Part shown: piece by piece, positions 1 through 8,594 of the stretch
How positions within the stretch are numbered: position 1 is the first letter of the stretch
Layout of the letters: every line of letters begins with the position of its first letter
Assembly (NCBI GenBank): GCA_021802085.1
Contig: JAKAAZ010000022.1
Span: 1-23,144, forward strand
DNA: 23,144 nucleotides
Source of the DNA: Acidobacteriota bacterium
Lineage (GTDB): Bacteria > Acidobacteriota > Terriglobia > Terriglobales > Acidobacteriaceae
Reading direction: 5' to 3'
The notes under the pieces: model-generated
Seen by the model: the letters and a program-made list of their open reading frames with translations, nothing else
Databases searched by the model: none
Told to the model about the DNA's origin: nothing
Made by a program: the position numbers and the translations under genes

Positions 1-296
1 TAAACATTTCTGTTTCAACTGAATTGCATAAATACATCAACAGATTAAGCATGAGCACGTCGGGACTTTTTTCCGGCCACCAGTTCCGCTGTCGAGCTTG
101 CAAAATTTCAAATATCTTTGGCTAGTACTACAACGCGCCGATCGGATTGTCTTCCAGGGCACTACGGGTCGTCTCTTTTGCGGATGGACCGAGCGCGCTG
201 ACGGGAACGCTGCTGGTGGCGATCGCGTACTTCATCGCGCGGCGATGGTTTTTGACCCGTCCACCAGCAGCAACAAGTTGAGCCTGCGGAATCTGT
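1..296. other. Region before accD, no confident gene; possible membrane-protein C-terminal remnant
   Basis: The first 100 bases are AT-rich and hold nothing I recognise. On the plus strand an open stretch runs from just after a TAG at 123 to a TGA at 279-281. It encodes about 51 residues, including a hydrophobic segment (ALTGTLLVAIAYFIARRWF) followed by a basic flank, as in the last transmembrane helix of a membrane protein. It has no ATG start and no visible upstream coding continuation in the same frame, so it could be a truncated remnant or chance. It converges on accD. I assign no family. Confidence 0.25.
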
Positions 297-1142
297 TCAG
301 CTCGCTGGCTGCATGAAGTCGAGGGCGCGGATGAGATACGGCTTCAGTTCTCTGCGTGGGACAACGGCGTCCAGCATTCCGTGCTCGAGCAAAAATTCCG
401 ACCGCTGAAAGCCTTCCGGCAGCTTCTGGCGAATCGTCTGCTCAATGACGCGCGGGCCGGCGAAGCCGATGAGCGCGTCAGGCTCGGCTACGTTGAGGTC
501 CCCCAACATGGCAAAGCTGGCCGTAACTCCGCCGAACGTCGGATTGGTGAGTACGGAGATGTATGGGATTTTCGCGTCATCCATAAGCGCCAGGCGCGCG
601 GATATTTTCGGCAATTGCATCAGGCTGACGATGCCTTCCATCATGCGCGCGCCTCCGGATGCGGCGACGACGATGAGCGGGTGACGAGTATCCAGGGAAT
701 AGTCGGCGGCGCGGGCGACGGTTTCTCCAACTACAGCACCCATGCTGCCGCCGATAAACGCGTATTCCATGGCGCTCAACACGACCGGATACGGGCCTAG
801 GTTGCCCAGTGCCGTCAGGATGGCGTCATTCAACCCCGTTTCCATCTGCGCCCTGTTGAGGCGGTCCTTGTAGGGTTTCAGGTCGGTGAAATCGAGGGGA
901 TCGGTCGAGCGCAGTTCGGTATCGACCAGGCGATAGCCGGGTTCGAGCAGGCTCTCAATGCGCGCTTTTGCCGACAGCTTGAAATGTTTGCCGCACTTTG
1001 GACAGACATTCAGGTTGGATTCCAGGTCGGCTTTCCAGATGGTCTGGTTGCAGCCGTCACACTTGGTCCACAAGCCTTCGGTACGGACATTCTTTTCCGG
1101 CGCGGCTTCGATATCGTTTTCGTTGCGTTTAAACCAGGACAT
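297..1142 (-). CDS. accD: Acetyl-CoA carboxylase carboxyltransferase subunit beta
   Basis: AccD is the beta half of the carboxyltransferase of acetyl-CoA carboxylase. With AccA it moves the carboxyl group from biotin on AccB to acetyl-CoA, giving malonyl-CoA, the committed step of fatty acid synthesis in the cytoplasm. The 281-residue protein has the expected length. An N-terminal four-cysteine zinc ribbon is visible (C28, C31, C47, C50). The crotonase-like carboxyltransferase core follows, with the conserved SGGARMMEG segment around residue 165 and the family-typical GFAGPRVIEQT and LPEGFQ segments towards the C-terminus. The start is an ATG at 1142. It lies 157 bases downstream of rlmH on the same strand, so the two may be co-transcribed. 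No accA or folC is seen in the window. Confidence 0.97.
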   Translation of the reverse strand: MSWFKRNENDIEAAPEKNVRTEGLWTKCDGCNQTIWKADLESNLNVCPKCGKHFKLSAKARIESLLEPGYRLVDTELRSTDPLDFTDLKPYKDRLNRAQMETGLNDAILTALGNLGPYPVVLSAMEYAFIGGSMGAVVGETVARAADYSLDTRHPLIVVAASGGARMMEGIVSLMQLPKISARLALMDDAKIPYISVLTNPTFGGVTASFAMLGDLNVAEPDALIGFAGPRVIEQTIRQKLPEGFQRSEFLLEHGMLDAVVPRRELKPYLIRALDFMQPAS

Positions 1143-1299
1143 GCTTCATCCATCCTAAACCGTGACTCCGCGTCTTGCATCCGTCATAACGATTCTCGAT
1201 CTGTAAGGTTATGCGACCATCGTCACCCTCCCGTGCAATTTCGCGATGGCGAAGTCGAAAGGCCGGGGTGAATTTCGCGAGCAGGAAATCCTCGCCTCG

Positions 1300-1764
1300 T
1301 CAATGTCCCAAATGATACGGATGCCCCTCGACGATGGTAAACGCGCGATAGATCTGCTCGGCTAGCACCACGGCGGCGAGTTCGTGCGGCAATGTCATCG
1401 GCCCCAGCGAAAGCACCAGCCAGTCGCGGCGGCTGGTCGCTTGTCGAAGCACAGCTTCCGACCAGCCATCCGCCGGTCCCACGGCGAACGTGAATTGTTG
1501 AATGCCCCCGTCGCGCTCTCTTTGCAGCCATTGGGCAAAGGTTTCCGAAGACCAGGTGCGGCCGCGATGATCCAGCAACACAAGCATGGAACGGGCATGG
1601 CTCGCTCGGTCCCATGCGGCAAAGAATTTTTCCTCGGACGCATAACGCTCCGTCTGGCATCCGCAATAGCGCGTAATGCGCTGGCAATAGCTGGCATACA
1701 TTTCCTCTGCCGACGCGTGCTTGCCCGTGGTCCTTCGCCCGAGGGTGACGAGTTGAATTTCCAT
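1300..1764 (-). CDS. rlmH: 23S rRNA (pseudouridine(1915)-N(3))-methyltransferase RlmH
   Basis: RlmH is a SPOUT-class methyltransferase that uses S-adenosylmethionine to methylate pseudouridine 1915 in helix 69 of 23S rRNA on assembled 70S ribosomes. The start at 1764 gives 154 residues beginning MEIQLVTLGRR, the usual RlmH length and N-terminus. The reading frame is open further upstream, but that extension has no family similarity. Family marks are the central LLDHRGRTWSSETFA segment, the glycine-containing SAM-loop region FAVGPADGWSE, and the C-terminal LPHELAAVVLAEQIYRAF...PYH signature. An ATG three codons upstream (1773) is an alternative start. The gene normally sits next to rsfS; here receptor gene 2156-5728 lies between them. 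Confidence 0.95.
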   Translation of the reverse strand: MEIQLVTLGRRTTGKHASAEEMYASYCQRITRYCGCQTERYASEEKFFAAWDRASHARSMLVLLDHRGRTWSSETFAQWLQRERDGGIQQFTFAVGPADGWSEAVLRQATSRRDWLVLSLGPMTLPHELAAVVLAEQIYRAFTIVEGHPYHLGH

Positions 1765-2155
1765 CCTCCCCATACTGTACTGGACTTTGCCGTGTCGATG
1801 CAGGCGCGTCGCGCTGGAATCCATGATTGCGCTATTACCCTGACTTTCCCATTCTGTCGTTACTTAAAGTGTTCCACAGTCAGTTAGTACCCCCTTTATC
1901 GTTACTTGCGTGTAGCATTGGTAACACTAGTCCGCTTGATTCAATGCCTGATCCAAAATGGATTGGAACCATGCTCCAAGCCCAATTTGGACATGGAGCA
2001 TGGGTAGCGGTGACCATATCTCTATCACTCCCGATCTTAAAGCAAGTATAAGTAGTCTCGTTGATGGTGGCTACGAAAGCGAAAGGGAATTGCATCCTGA
2101 GGAGCAACGCCGTACACCGGCTGGATCACTGAAAAAGGTCATGGGGAAGGGTTCA
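1765..2155. other. Divergent intergenic region between rlmH and receptor 1
   Basis: These 391 bases separate two divergent genes and should hold the promoters of both. The one clear structure is a perfect 10-base inverted repeat at 1969-1978 and 1994-2003 (listed separately). A purine-rich stretch at 2143-2151 is the likely ribosome binding site of the receptor gene. The receptor reading frame is open back to 1958, but residues coded before 2156 show no signal peptide or family similarity. No convincing -35/-10 pair was found. Confidence 0.5.
1969..2003. promoter_or_regulatory. Perfect 10-bp inverted repeat, 15-nt spacer
   Basis: CCATGCTCCA at 1969-1978 is the exact reverse complement of TGGAGCATGG at 1994-2003. 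The repeat lies about 150 bases upstream of the receptor start at 2156. It could be an operator for a dimeric repressor (half-sites 25 bp apart centre to centre), or a hairpin in the receptor 5' leader. The inner sequence CCCAATTTGG is itself nearly palindromic. Function is inference. Confidence 0.4.
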
Positions 2156-5100
2156 ATGAATCATTGTGGCAATTTTCTTGCGATGCGCAGGATTTCTGGA
2201 TGGCTGGTTACCTTGGTGCTGGCAGGGAGTTTCCTTAGCGCCGGCCACTTAATGGCGCAAGGCATCACGACCGGCACGATTATGGGTACTATTGTCGATC
2301 CCCAGGGTGCGGTCGTTCCCGCCGCAAATCTCACTGCAACCAACCTTGCCACTGGCGTGAAGCTGGCTACCCAAAGCCTCGCCAATGGGGCGTTCGCTTT
2401 CCGAGACGTGCCAATCGGTAGGTATGCGCTTGACATCGATGCATCGGGATTTAGCCGCGGAGCCGTTCCTTCGGTGGTCGTGGTCTCCGGTGTTACCACG
2501 GACTTGAAGGCAGTGAAGCTCGGGGTCTCCGCGTCCGCGCAACGTGTCGAAGTCACCGGCGGCACGACCCCGTTGCTCCAGGTCAGCGAATCTCAGGTGA
2601 CGACAACTTTCGGTGCCCAAACGCTGGAGTCTATCCCTCTGAACAACGCTTTCGACACGGTCACGGAAGTGATTCCGGGCATAGTCAGTACGCACGCGGA
2701 CAACTTCTCCAATACGAATGGCGACAATTTTTCGGTGAACGGACAGAGCGGACGGTACAACAATTTCGAATTGGATGGCCAGACAAATAACGACAACACT
2801 GTTGGCGGCCCACAAATTTTCTTTGGCAACCAGGACGCTCTGGCGGAGATTGAGGTGATCAGCAACGACTACAGTGCCCAGTATGGACGCAACTCCGGCG
2901 CTGTGGTCAATTACATCACCAAATCCGGAACCGACGCGTTTCATGGCAGCGCGTTTGAGTTTTATCAAGGATCGTTTCTGAGTTCCCTCGAGAATCAGGA
3001 AAAGAACCCCCTCTTCGGATTTTGCGCGCCGGGACAGAATCCAAGCTCGGGATGTTCCGTGCCCGTTCTGCCGCGCTCCATTGAGAACCGCTTTGGCGCG
3101 ACCCTGGGAGGGCCCATCCTGAAGAATAAGCTGTTCTTCTTTGGCAGCGGTTATTGGGATCGCCAGCATACGGGTGCCATTCCCCAGACATCCACGGCAC
3201 TTACACCGACGCCGGCAGGTTTGACAGCGTTGGCAGCTACTTTCCCAGGAAACTCTTCGGTGGAAGCTCTGCAGAACTATGGTCCGTACGCCGTCAAGGT
3301 GGGAAATCCAACTGCTGTTGGCGCGGTTACAGACGAGACTGTCACCGGCCCCGGCGGCGTTACGGCCACCAACGTGCCGTTTTCTTTTGTGCAGCGATTT
3401 GTGCCGTCTCCATACAACGATGAGGAATTCCTCGGGCGTCTCGACTGGCAGCCGACAGAAAAGGATCGCCTTTTCGCTCGTTATTTATACCAGAACGCCC
3501 TCCAGGAGAACTATTTTGGCGACGTTCCCTCCGGCGGCTACGCGAACTTCCTCGATACGATCCACACCATTGGAGCAGACTGGACACACACCTTCAGTCC
3601 GAATTGGGTGGACCAGTTGCGCTACTCCTTTCAGCAGTCCGGTCTCGGCTTTCCAAGCGGTGATTACAAGGGCTGCAATGTGAGCACGCCGGCAGCTTGC
3701 CCGGCCGACATAACCATCAATGGTGGATTCGAAAGTTTCGGCTTGAGTGCGGGATTGCCACAAGGGCGTGTCGTGAAGGTAACCCAGGTACAAGACAATG
3801 CCGTCTGGACGCATGGCAATCAAGCCATCCTGTTCGGCGGAGAAGTGGATTATCAGAATTCACCGCAGACTGGCCTATTCAACTACAACGGGGCCTTCAC
3901 CTTCAACGATTTCAACAATTTCATCTCGGATGCACCCGGTTCCGGCCAGCCTGCCAGCAATGCGGAAGTTGCACTGACGGATGGCCCTATCACGACCAAG
4001 TACAAGGAAACGGATATCGCTTTATACCTTCAGGATGACTGGAAGGTGACGCCAACCCTCACGGCGCATCTCGGCCTGCGCTGGGAATACTTCAGTCCGG
4101 CATTCAATGTGCTGCACAGCGAAACCGTTTCGCGCGAATCGAATCCGGCGACCGCCTTCTGGGATACCACCCTGCCGCTTGCCGATCGGACGTTTCCGGC
4201 GATACAGAATTTTTACAAGGGCTTTGAGCCGCGGATAGGCTTCGCGTGGAATCCAACATTTGACAGCAAGCTGGTGGTGAAGGCGGGCTACTCGATCAAT
4301 GAGAATCCAGCTTTCTATAATATTGCCCTGCTGAGTGGAAATGGGGCGCCCGTGGTCGTTGCCGGAACAATCGATTGCACCGGCGGCTCCTCGTGCATAC
4401 CCTCCGGCGGCGATATCAGCGGAGCCGCAGTCCGCGCTTTGAATCTTCCATCACTCCCGCGCGGCGGAGATCCACGCATACTCGATCAGACCCAAATTCA
4501 AACAAATCTGGTCCCACCTTATACGCAAACGTATACCTTGGCGATCGACCATCAGATAGGAAGCGCGGCCGTGGTCGAAATTCGTTACGTTGGTAGCTTG
4601 ACGGAAAAGAACTTTCAGAGCAGAGATGCCAATCCATATCTCCTGCCGGTGAAGACGGACTATCCGGCCTTCGCCCCAGTTACCCTATGCTCCGACACAT
4701 CTGCGGTGGGTTATGGGCGACCCAACTGTAATTTTGGCAACGTGGCGGAGGTAGACAATGGCGGGTGGGCGAAGTACAACGGTCTGCAGACGAACCTTAC
4801 GACCCGCAACCTGCACGGCGCAACCGGCACGTTTTCCTATACGTACAGCAAGACCATGGACAACGTCACCGATGCTCTTGCCAGCACCTATGCGGGCGGC
4901 AGTTCGCTCGCTTTTGCGCAAAACCCCCTGAATACAGATATTGGGGAGCGCAGCGTTTCAGGCAACAATTTTACGAACGTCATCGGCGCCCAGCTCAACT
5001 ACCAGGTGCCAGACTGGAACACGGACAACCGTATAGTTGCCAAACTGACCCATGGCTTTGAAATCAATGCTTTCTACCGTTTCGATTCAGGGCAGCCCTA

Positions 5101-5728
5101 TACCCCCTTCCAAACCATCGGGCTAGATGCCTATACGCCGGACGTCAGTTACTGCGATGGGGCCTTCAACTCCAGCAGCGTTGGGCCGGCAGTGGACACC
5201 TGCCGCTTGATACGCTCCAACAAGAGTGCTCCATTGAGCAGCGTAGCGTATCTCAACCCCTACACCGGTCCGGTGGGCCCAGGCGGTCCGGCCTTGGGTA
5301 CGCCCCAGTATGTTGTGTATGGAAGCGACAGCGCGACCTTTGATGGTTCAGGGAACTTCCTCACCTACAACCCTGGAACGCCAATCAGTCCGACTGCTGC
5401 GCACTGGATCATCGACAATAAAGCATATGCACAATCGGTCGGCAATCCATATCCGGGTTCCAGTCGCGGTATCGAAAGCGGCGATACTTTTAGCGAGCTG
5501 GATGCCGGCATTGTCAAGAATACGAAGCTTACTGAACGCATCACGTTGCAGCTTTCGATGAATGCCTATAACGCCTTGAACCAGATGTACCGCGGTTCTC
5601 CAGAAACGTATGTCGGTAATACCGCTACTTTTGGGAGCTATGATTATTCGAGCGGCAGTCATGTTCCTGGAAACACGACGCCATCCGGGACCCGCTTTAT
5701 TCTGCTAGGGGGCAAGATCATCTTCTGA
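2156..5728 (+). CDS. TonB-dependent receptor with carboxypeptidase-regulatory-like domain (Oar-like), receptor 1
   Basis: This is a predicted outer-membrane beta-barrel for energised uptake of a large ligand, often a carbohydrate or oligomer in Acidobacteriota. The chosen ATG at 2156 follows a purine-rich GGGGAAGGG and gives 1190 residues with a signal peptide (charged MRR, then SGWLVTLVLAGSFLSAGHLMA). A carboxypeptidase-regulatory-like domain follows at about residues 35-125 (GTIVDPQGAVVPAANLTATN, GYA-type beta sandwich). The plug domain is next, with the typical VNGQSGRYNNFELDGQTNND, YSAQYGRNSGAVVNYITKSG and FHGSAFEF segments. The remainder is a barrel ending in phenylalanine (GGKIIF), as expected for Bam-dependent insertion. 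No SusD-like partner is adjacent. The gene lies in the opposite direction to the housekeeping genes on both sides. The ligand cannot be inferred. Confidence 0.93.
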   Translation: MNHCGNFLAMRRISGWLVTLVLAGSFLSAGHLMAQGITTGTIMGTIVDPQGAVVPAANLTATNLATGVKLATQSLANGAFAFRDVPIGRYALDIDASGFSRGAVPSVVVVSGVTTDLKAVKLGVSASAQRVEVTGGTTPLLQVSESQVTTTFGAQTLESIPLNNAFDTVTEVIPGIVSTHADNFSNTNGDNFSVNGQSGRYNNFELDGQTNNDNTVGGPQIFFGNQDALAEIEVISNDYSAQYGRNSGAVVNYITKSGTDAFHGSAFEFYQGSFLSSLENQEKNPLFGFCAPGQNPSSGCSVPVLPRSIENRFGATLGGPILKNKLFFFGSGYWDRQHTGAIPQTSTALTPTPAGLTALAATFPGNSSVEALQNYGPYAVKVGNPTAVGAVTDETVTGPGGVTATNVPFSFVQRFVPSPYNDEEFLGRLDWQPTEKDRLFARYLYQNALQENYFGDVPSGGYANFLDTIHTIGADWTHTFSPNWVDQLRYSFQQSGLGFPSGDYKGCNVSTPAACPADITINGGFESFGLSAGLPQGRVVKVTQVQDNAVWTHGNQAILFGGEVDYQNSPQTGLFNYNGAFTFNDFNNFISDAPGSGQPASNAEVALTDGPITTKYKETDIALYLQDDWKVTPTLTAHLGLRWEYFSPAFNVLHSETVSRESNPATAFWDTTLPLADRTFPAIQNFYKGFEPRIGFAWNPTFDSKLVVKAGYSINENPAFYNIALLSGNGAPVVVAGTIDCTGGSSCIPSGGDISGAAVRALNLPSLPRGGDPRILDQTQIQTNLVPPYTQTYTLAIDHQIGSAAVVEIRYVGSLTEKNFQSRDANPYLLPVKTDYPAFAPVTLCSDTSAVGYGRPNCNFGNVAEVDNGGWAKYNGLQTNLTTRNLHGATGTFSYTYSKTMDNVTDALASTYAGGSSLAFAQNPLNTDIGERSVSGNNFTNVIGAQLNYQVPDWNTDNRIVAKLTHGFEINAFYRFDSGQPYTPFQTIGLDAYTPDVSYCDGAFNSSSVGPAVDTCRLIRSNKSAPLSSVAYLNPYTGPVGPGGPALGTPQYVVYGSDSATFDGSGNFLTYNPGTPISPTAAHWIIDNKAYAQSVGNPYPGSSRGIESGDTFSELDAGIVKNTKLTERITLQLSMNAYNALNQMYRGSPETYVGNTATFGSYDYSSGSHVPGNTTPSGTRFILLGGKIIF

Positions 5729-5792
5729 ATGCGCGATCTTTTTTGCCGTCCGCGAATGGCGTTCTCGGAATCGAAGACCTCTCTGTCCGCTT

Positions 5793-6353
5793 CTATTTCT
5801 TAGTAGATTTCCTGGGCTTGCGCGCGGAAGTCTTTTTGACGGCAGCCTTCTTTGCCCTGCCCACGGCCTTCGATGAAGCTCCGGCGGCCACCTTCTTCTT
5901 CGCCGACTTCTTTGCGGGAGATTTCTTTGCAGCCGTCGTCTTGGCTGCCCGCTTCTTCCGAGCGGCTGCAACTTTCTTCACCAACGAGGCCTTCAATTCT
6001 TCCAGATCGAGCGGCGTCGCCGTCTTGCGCAGACGCTCAATATGGTAGAAATCGCGCTTCTCTTCGGAGAAGATGTGAACGACGAAGTCGACGTAGTCGA
6101 GGAGAATCCATTCACCCTGGCGGTAGCCTTCCACCGAGTTCGGCGCCGCGCCAAAATCCCGCTGCATCCGATCTTCAATCGCGGTCGCGATGGCCTGGTT
6201 CTGGCGGTCGTTGGTACCGCTGCAGATCAAAAAATAGTCGGTGAAACCGGAGTCGGCCGGGTCCAACTCTAGAATGCGTATTCGCTCCGCCTTCTTCTCT
6301 TCACAGGCGGCTGCGGCGGCCGTCACCATGCGGCGAATTTCTGTCTTCGTCAT
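5793..6353 (-). CDS. rsfS: Ribosomal silencing factor RsfS with lysine-rich C-terminal tail
   Basis: RsfS (Iojap/DUF143 family) binds ribosomal protein uL14 on the 50S subunit and blocks joining with 30S when nutrients are scarce. Residues 1 to about 120 form the complete family domain: the start MTKTEIRRMV, ELDPADSGFTDYFLICSG, NDRQNQAIATAIEDRM, EGYRQGEWILLDYVDFVVHIF and the DFYHIERL ending. The usual protein ends near there (about 105-130 residues). This one continues for roughly 60 residues of Lys/Ala/Ser/Thr repeats (AAKK, PAKKS, AKKK), resembling histone H1-like or nucleoid-protein tails. The tail is in frame and ends at TAG 5793-5795. The gene follows nadD after 126 bases and faces receptor 1 tail-to-tail. 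Confidence 0.95.
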   Translation of the reverse strand: MTKTEIRRMVTAAAAACEEKKAERIRILELDPADSGFTDYFLICSGTNDRQNQAIATAIEDRMQRDFGAAPNSVEGYRQGEWILLDYVDFVVHIFSEEKRDFYHIERLRKTATPLDLEELKASLVKKVAAARKKRAAKTTAAKKSPAKKSAKKKVAAGASSKAVGRAKKAAVKKTSARKPRKSTKK

Positions 6354-6479
6354 GCGATCGTGCGTTCTCCTCTGCGTGCAACTGACCCAGCATTCATCCT
6401 AGCCTGTCGGGATCGGGTATGCCAAAAATTCAGAGGGATGGGATGAAAGTGGATGACGCGCATCGAGATCGGCATTCCT

Positions 6480-7241
6480 CTAATGGAGCGGACTTTTTGA
6501 GTTGCGAGAGCGATAGATCTGAGCCTTGGTGATGTAGGTCCGCACCGGCGCAGGCAGAAATGCGGCTTCAACCCGTCCCTGATCGAGCGCAGTTCGCAAC
6601 TCCGTCGCCGAGATATCTTCCTGAATGTGCGGGAGAAACCACACGCGCGTTATGGCTGCATTTTCGTGGTGCAGTTCCAGGCCGCACTCGGCGGGGTGGT
6701 CGATCGAATCGGCGATTGCATCATCAAGTGTGTCCTCGATGAGGCGCCCAACACGCTTTGCCTTCACTGCGGGCGGCAGCGCACCCTCCGCACTGGCAAG
6801 GGAAAACCCAGGTCGGGCAGCCACAATCCAATCGGTGAGCGCAAGCAGGCGGGTTGCCTGATGCCAGTGCGCAATGTCGAGCCAACTGTCGGCCCCCAAC
6901 AGCGTAAACAGAACAGTCGGCTCGGGTACCTCCGCCAGCGAGTCGCGTAGCCGCGCGAGGGTCTCAACCGTGTAATTGGGGCAAGCCGCGTCTTCGCTGG
7001 GGTCGCGCGGCGCGTCCAAAAGGGAGGGGACAAAGCGCGCATCCGCCTGCGTGGCCAGCACGGTCATCGCGTAGCGATGTAGGAAATCTGTCGCTGGATA
7101 TCGCCCTTTCAACGGCTGGCGGCCAACTGGAGCGAACAGGATCCGGTCCAGCGCGAAGCGGTCCGCCGCGGCAGTGGCGATCGCGAGATGCCCGCGATGG
7201 GGAGGATCGAAGCTGCCGCCAAAAAAAGCGATGCGCCTCAT
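6480..7241 (-). CDS. nadD: Nicotinate-nucleotide adenylyltransferase
   Basis: NadD transfers AMP from ATP to nicotinic acid mononucleotide, giving deamido-NAD, the penultimate step of NAD synthesis. The protein begins MRRIAFFGGSFDPPHRGHLA, with the nucleotidyltransferase GSFDPxHxGH motif at the N-terminus. It ends with the ISATELR (ISxTxxR) ATP-binding motif about 45 residues before the C-terminus. At 253 residues it is longer than the common 190-215; extra sequence lies between the central LGADSWLDIAHWHQ segment and ISATELR. The ATG at 7241 is chosen because the motif starts immediately after it. An in-frame TTG at 7259 is the alternative, but the Shine-Dalgarno-like GGGGAGG lies too close to it. 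The gene lies 29 bases after obgE, probably in one transcript. Confidence 0.95.
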   Translation of the reverse strand: MRRIAFFGGSFDPPHRGHLAIATAAADRFALDRILFAPVGRQPLKGRYPATDFLHRYAMTVLATQADARFVPSLLDAPRDPSEDAACPNYTVETLARLRDSLAEVPEPTVLFTLLGADSWLDIAHWHQATRLLALTDWIVAARPGFSLASAEGALPPAVKAKRVGRLIEDTLDDAIADSIDHPAECGLELHHENAAITRVWFLPHIQEDISATELRTALDQGRVEAAFLPAPVRTYITKAQIYRSRNSKSPLH

Positions 7242-7270
7242 GCGGTCTCTTTCATCCAATCCTCCCCAGG

Positions 7271-8302
7271 TCAGCTAGCTTCCGGCATCGCCGCGCGCAG
7301 ATCGCGAACACGCTCCGCAAGGGCATACTTCAGCGCGTCGATACCCTCGCCGGTGACTGCGGAGATGGCATAGAAATCCAGCTTCATGCGCTTCGACATG
7401 GCTTGGAGCTTTCTCAGCTTTTCCGGGTTGGCTACGTCGCATTTGCTGGCAACGACGACGCGCTGCTTCTCGTCGAGGCCGTGGCCAAAACTTTTCAACT
7501 CGGCCTCAATCACCTGGTAGTCTTCCACAGGATCGGGTCGGCCGCTGCCATCGGAAACGTCGACAATGTGCGCCAGCAACCGGGTTCGCTCAATGTGACG
7601 GAGGAATTGCATTCCAAGACCTGCGCCGAGATGTGCGCCTTCAATCAGGCCAGGAATGTCCGCGACGACAAAGCTTTCTTCCTGCGGCCAATCGCCCACG
7701 CTCACGACGCCAAGATTCGGTTCCAGGGTGGTGAACGGATAATCGGCAATTTTGGGGCGGGCCGAGGAGATGCGTGCAATCAGCGTGGACTTGCCGACGT
7801 TTGGATGTCCGACCAGACCGACATCGGCGAGCAGTTTCAACTCCAGGCGGACTAGCCGCTCCTCGCCGGCGTGGCCGAGTTCGTGCTCGCGCGGCGCCTG
7901 ATGAGTGGAGGTGGCGAAATGCTGGTTACCGCGGCCACCGCGTCCCCCATGAGCCAGCACAATGCGCTCGTCGGGATGCTGAAAATCGTGAATTAGCTCG
8001 CCGGTCGTGTCGTCGTAAACCACAGTGCCCACAGGGACTTTCAGGATGATATCCTCGCCCTCGCGGCCGGAGCAGTTCGAGCCCTCGCCGTGCCGCCCTC
8101 GTTCGGCTTTGTGCTCTGGATTGAAACGAAAATGAACCAGCGTGTTGTGGCGCTGGCTAGCTTCGAGGATGACATCGCCCCCGCGCCCGCCATCGCCTCC
8201 GGAAGGTCCTCCCCGGGGTACAAATTTTTCGCGGCGAAAGGCCATGCATCCGTTCCCACCATCCCCGGCCTTCACCTTGATCCTTGCTTGATCGATAAAC
8301 AT
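7271..8302 (-). CDS. obgE: GTPase ObgE/CgtA
   Basis: Obg is an essential, slow GTPase that binds the 50S subunit, acts in late ribosome assembly and responds to ppGpp. The 343-residue protein begins with the glycine-rich Obg fold (MFIDQARIKVKAGDGGNGC, GGPSGGDGGRGGDVI, residues 1 to about 158). The G domain follows: P-loop GHPNVGKST, G3 DIPGLIEGAHLGAGLG, G4 ASKCD and G5 ISAVTGEGI. G4 carries Ser in place of the usual Asn of NKxD. There is no C-terminal OCT extension, as in many short Obg proteins. rplU and rpmA often lie directly upstream of obgE but are absent; a receptor gene starts divergently 292 bases away. Confidence 0.97.
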   Translation of the reverse strand: MFIDQARIKVKAGDGGNGCMAFRREKFVPRGGPSGGDGGRGGDVILEASQRHNTLVHFRFNPEHKAERGRHGEGSNCSGREGEDIILKVPVGTVVYDDTTGELIHDFQHPDERIVLAHGGRGGRGNQHFATSTHQAPREHELGHAGEERLVRLELKLLADVGLVGHPNVGKSTLIARISSARPKIADYPFTTLEPNLGVVSVGDWPQEESFVVADIPGLIEGAHLGAGLGMQFLRHIERTRLLAHIVDVSDGSGRPDPVEDYQVIEAELKSFGHGLDEKQRVVVASKCDVANPEKLRKLQAMSKRMKLDFYAISAVTGEGIDALKYALAERVRDLRAAMPEAS

Positions 8303-8426
8303 GCTCGTGAATAATCTTCCTGCCGCAAGGGAATCGCGGTACCCTCAGTGTAACGCTCATTCGTCAGAGTTCCCGACCGCGACGTACTCCGCACGACGGA
8401 GTTCGCCCCTCAGTCATTTGAATTCG

Positions 8427-8443
8427 CTCGGAAAGATTCCGAG
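8427..8443. promoter_or_regulatory. Short perfect dyad in the obgE/receptor 2 intergenic region
   Basis: CTCGGAA and TTCCGAG form a perfect 7-base dyad with a 3-base centre. A second, 6-base dyad (ACTCCG/CGGAGT with a 5-base centre) lies at 8386-8402. Both sit between the divergent obgE and receptor 2 genes. They may be operator sites or leader hairpins. Chance occurrence is possible. Confidence 0.25.
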
Positions 8444-8594
8444 AGTGGCAAAGGCGAGACGCCCACGCCGGAAGCGAAAAGTTGCACGAACTCGGAGATG
8501 GTTGAGTTACAGGTTTCCTTGCATTCCTTATCAGTGTCGTCCGACCAGGCATCCTGAATTTGCCTGAACGGGCAGAAGACTTCAGGAGTTTTTC

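Noticed and set aside
98..316. 72-codon open frame with ATG on the plus strand
   Set aside because: It overlaps the 3' end of accD antisense, has no family similarity and no ribosome binding site.
1223..1687. 154-codon open frame opposite-phase to rlmH on the same strand
   Set aside because: It is a frame shadow of rlmH; the product is Arg/His/Pro-rich and unlike any family.
2249..3169. 306-codon minus-strand open frame inside receptor 1
   Set aside because: It is antisense to a well-supported receptor domain, with no motifs; typical of GC-rich shadow frames.
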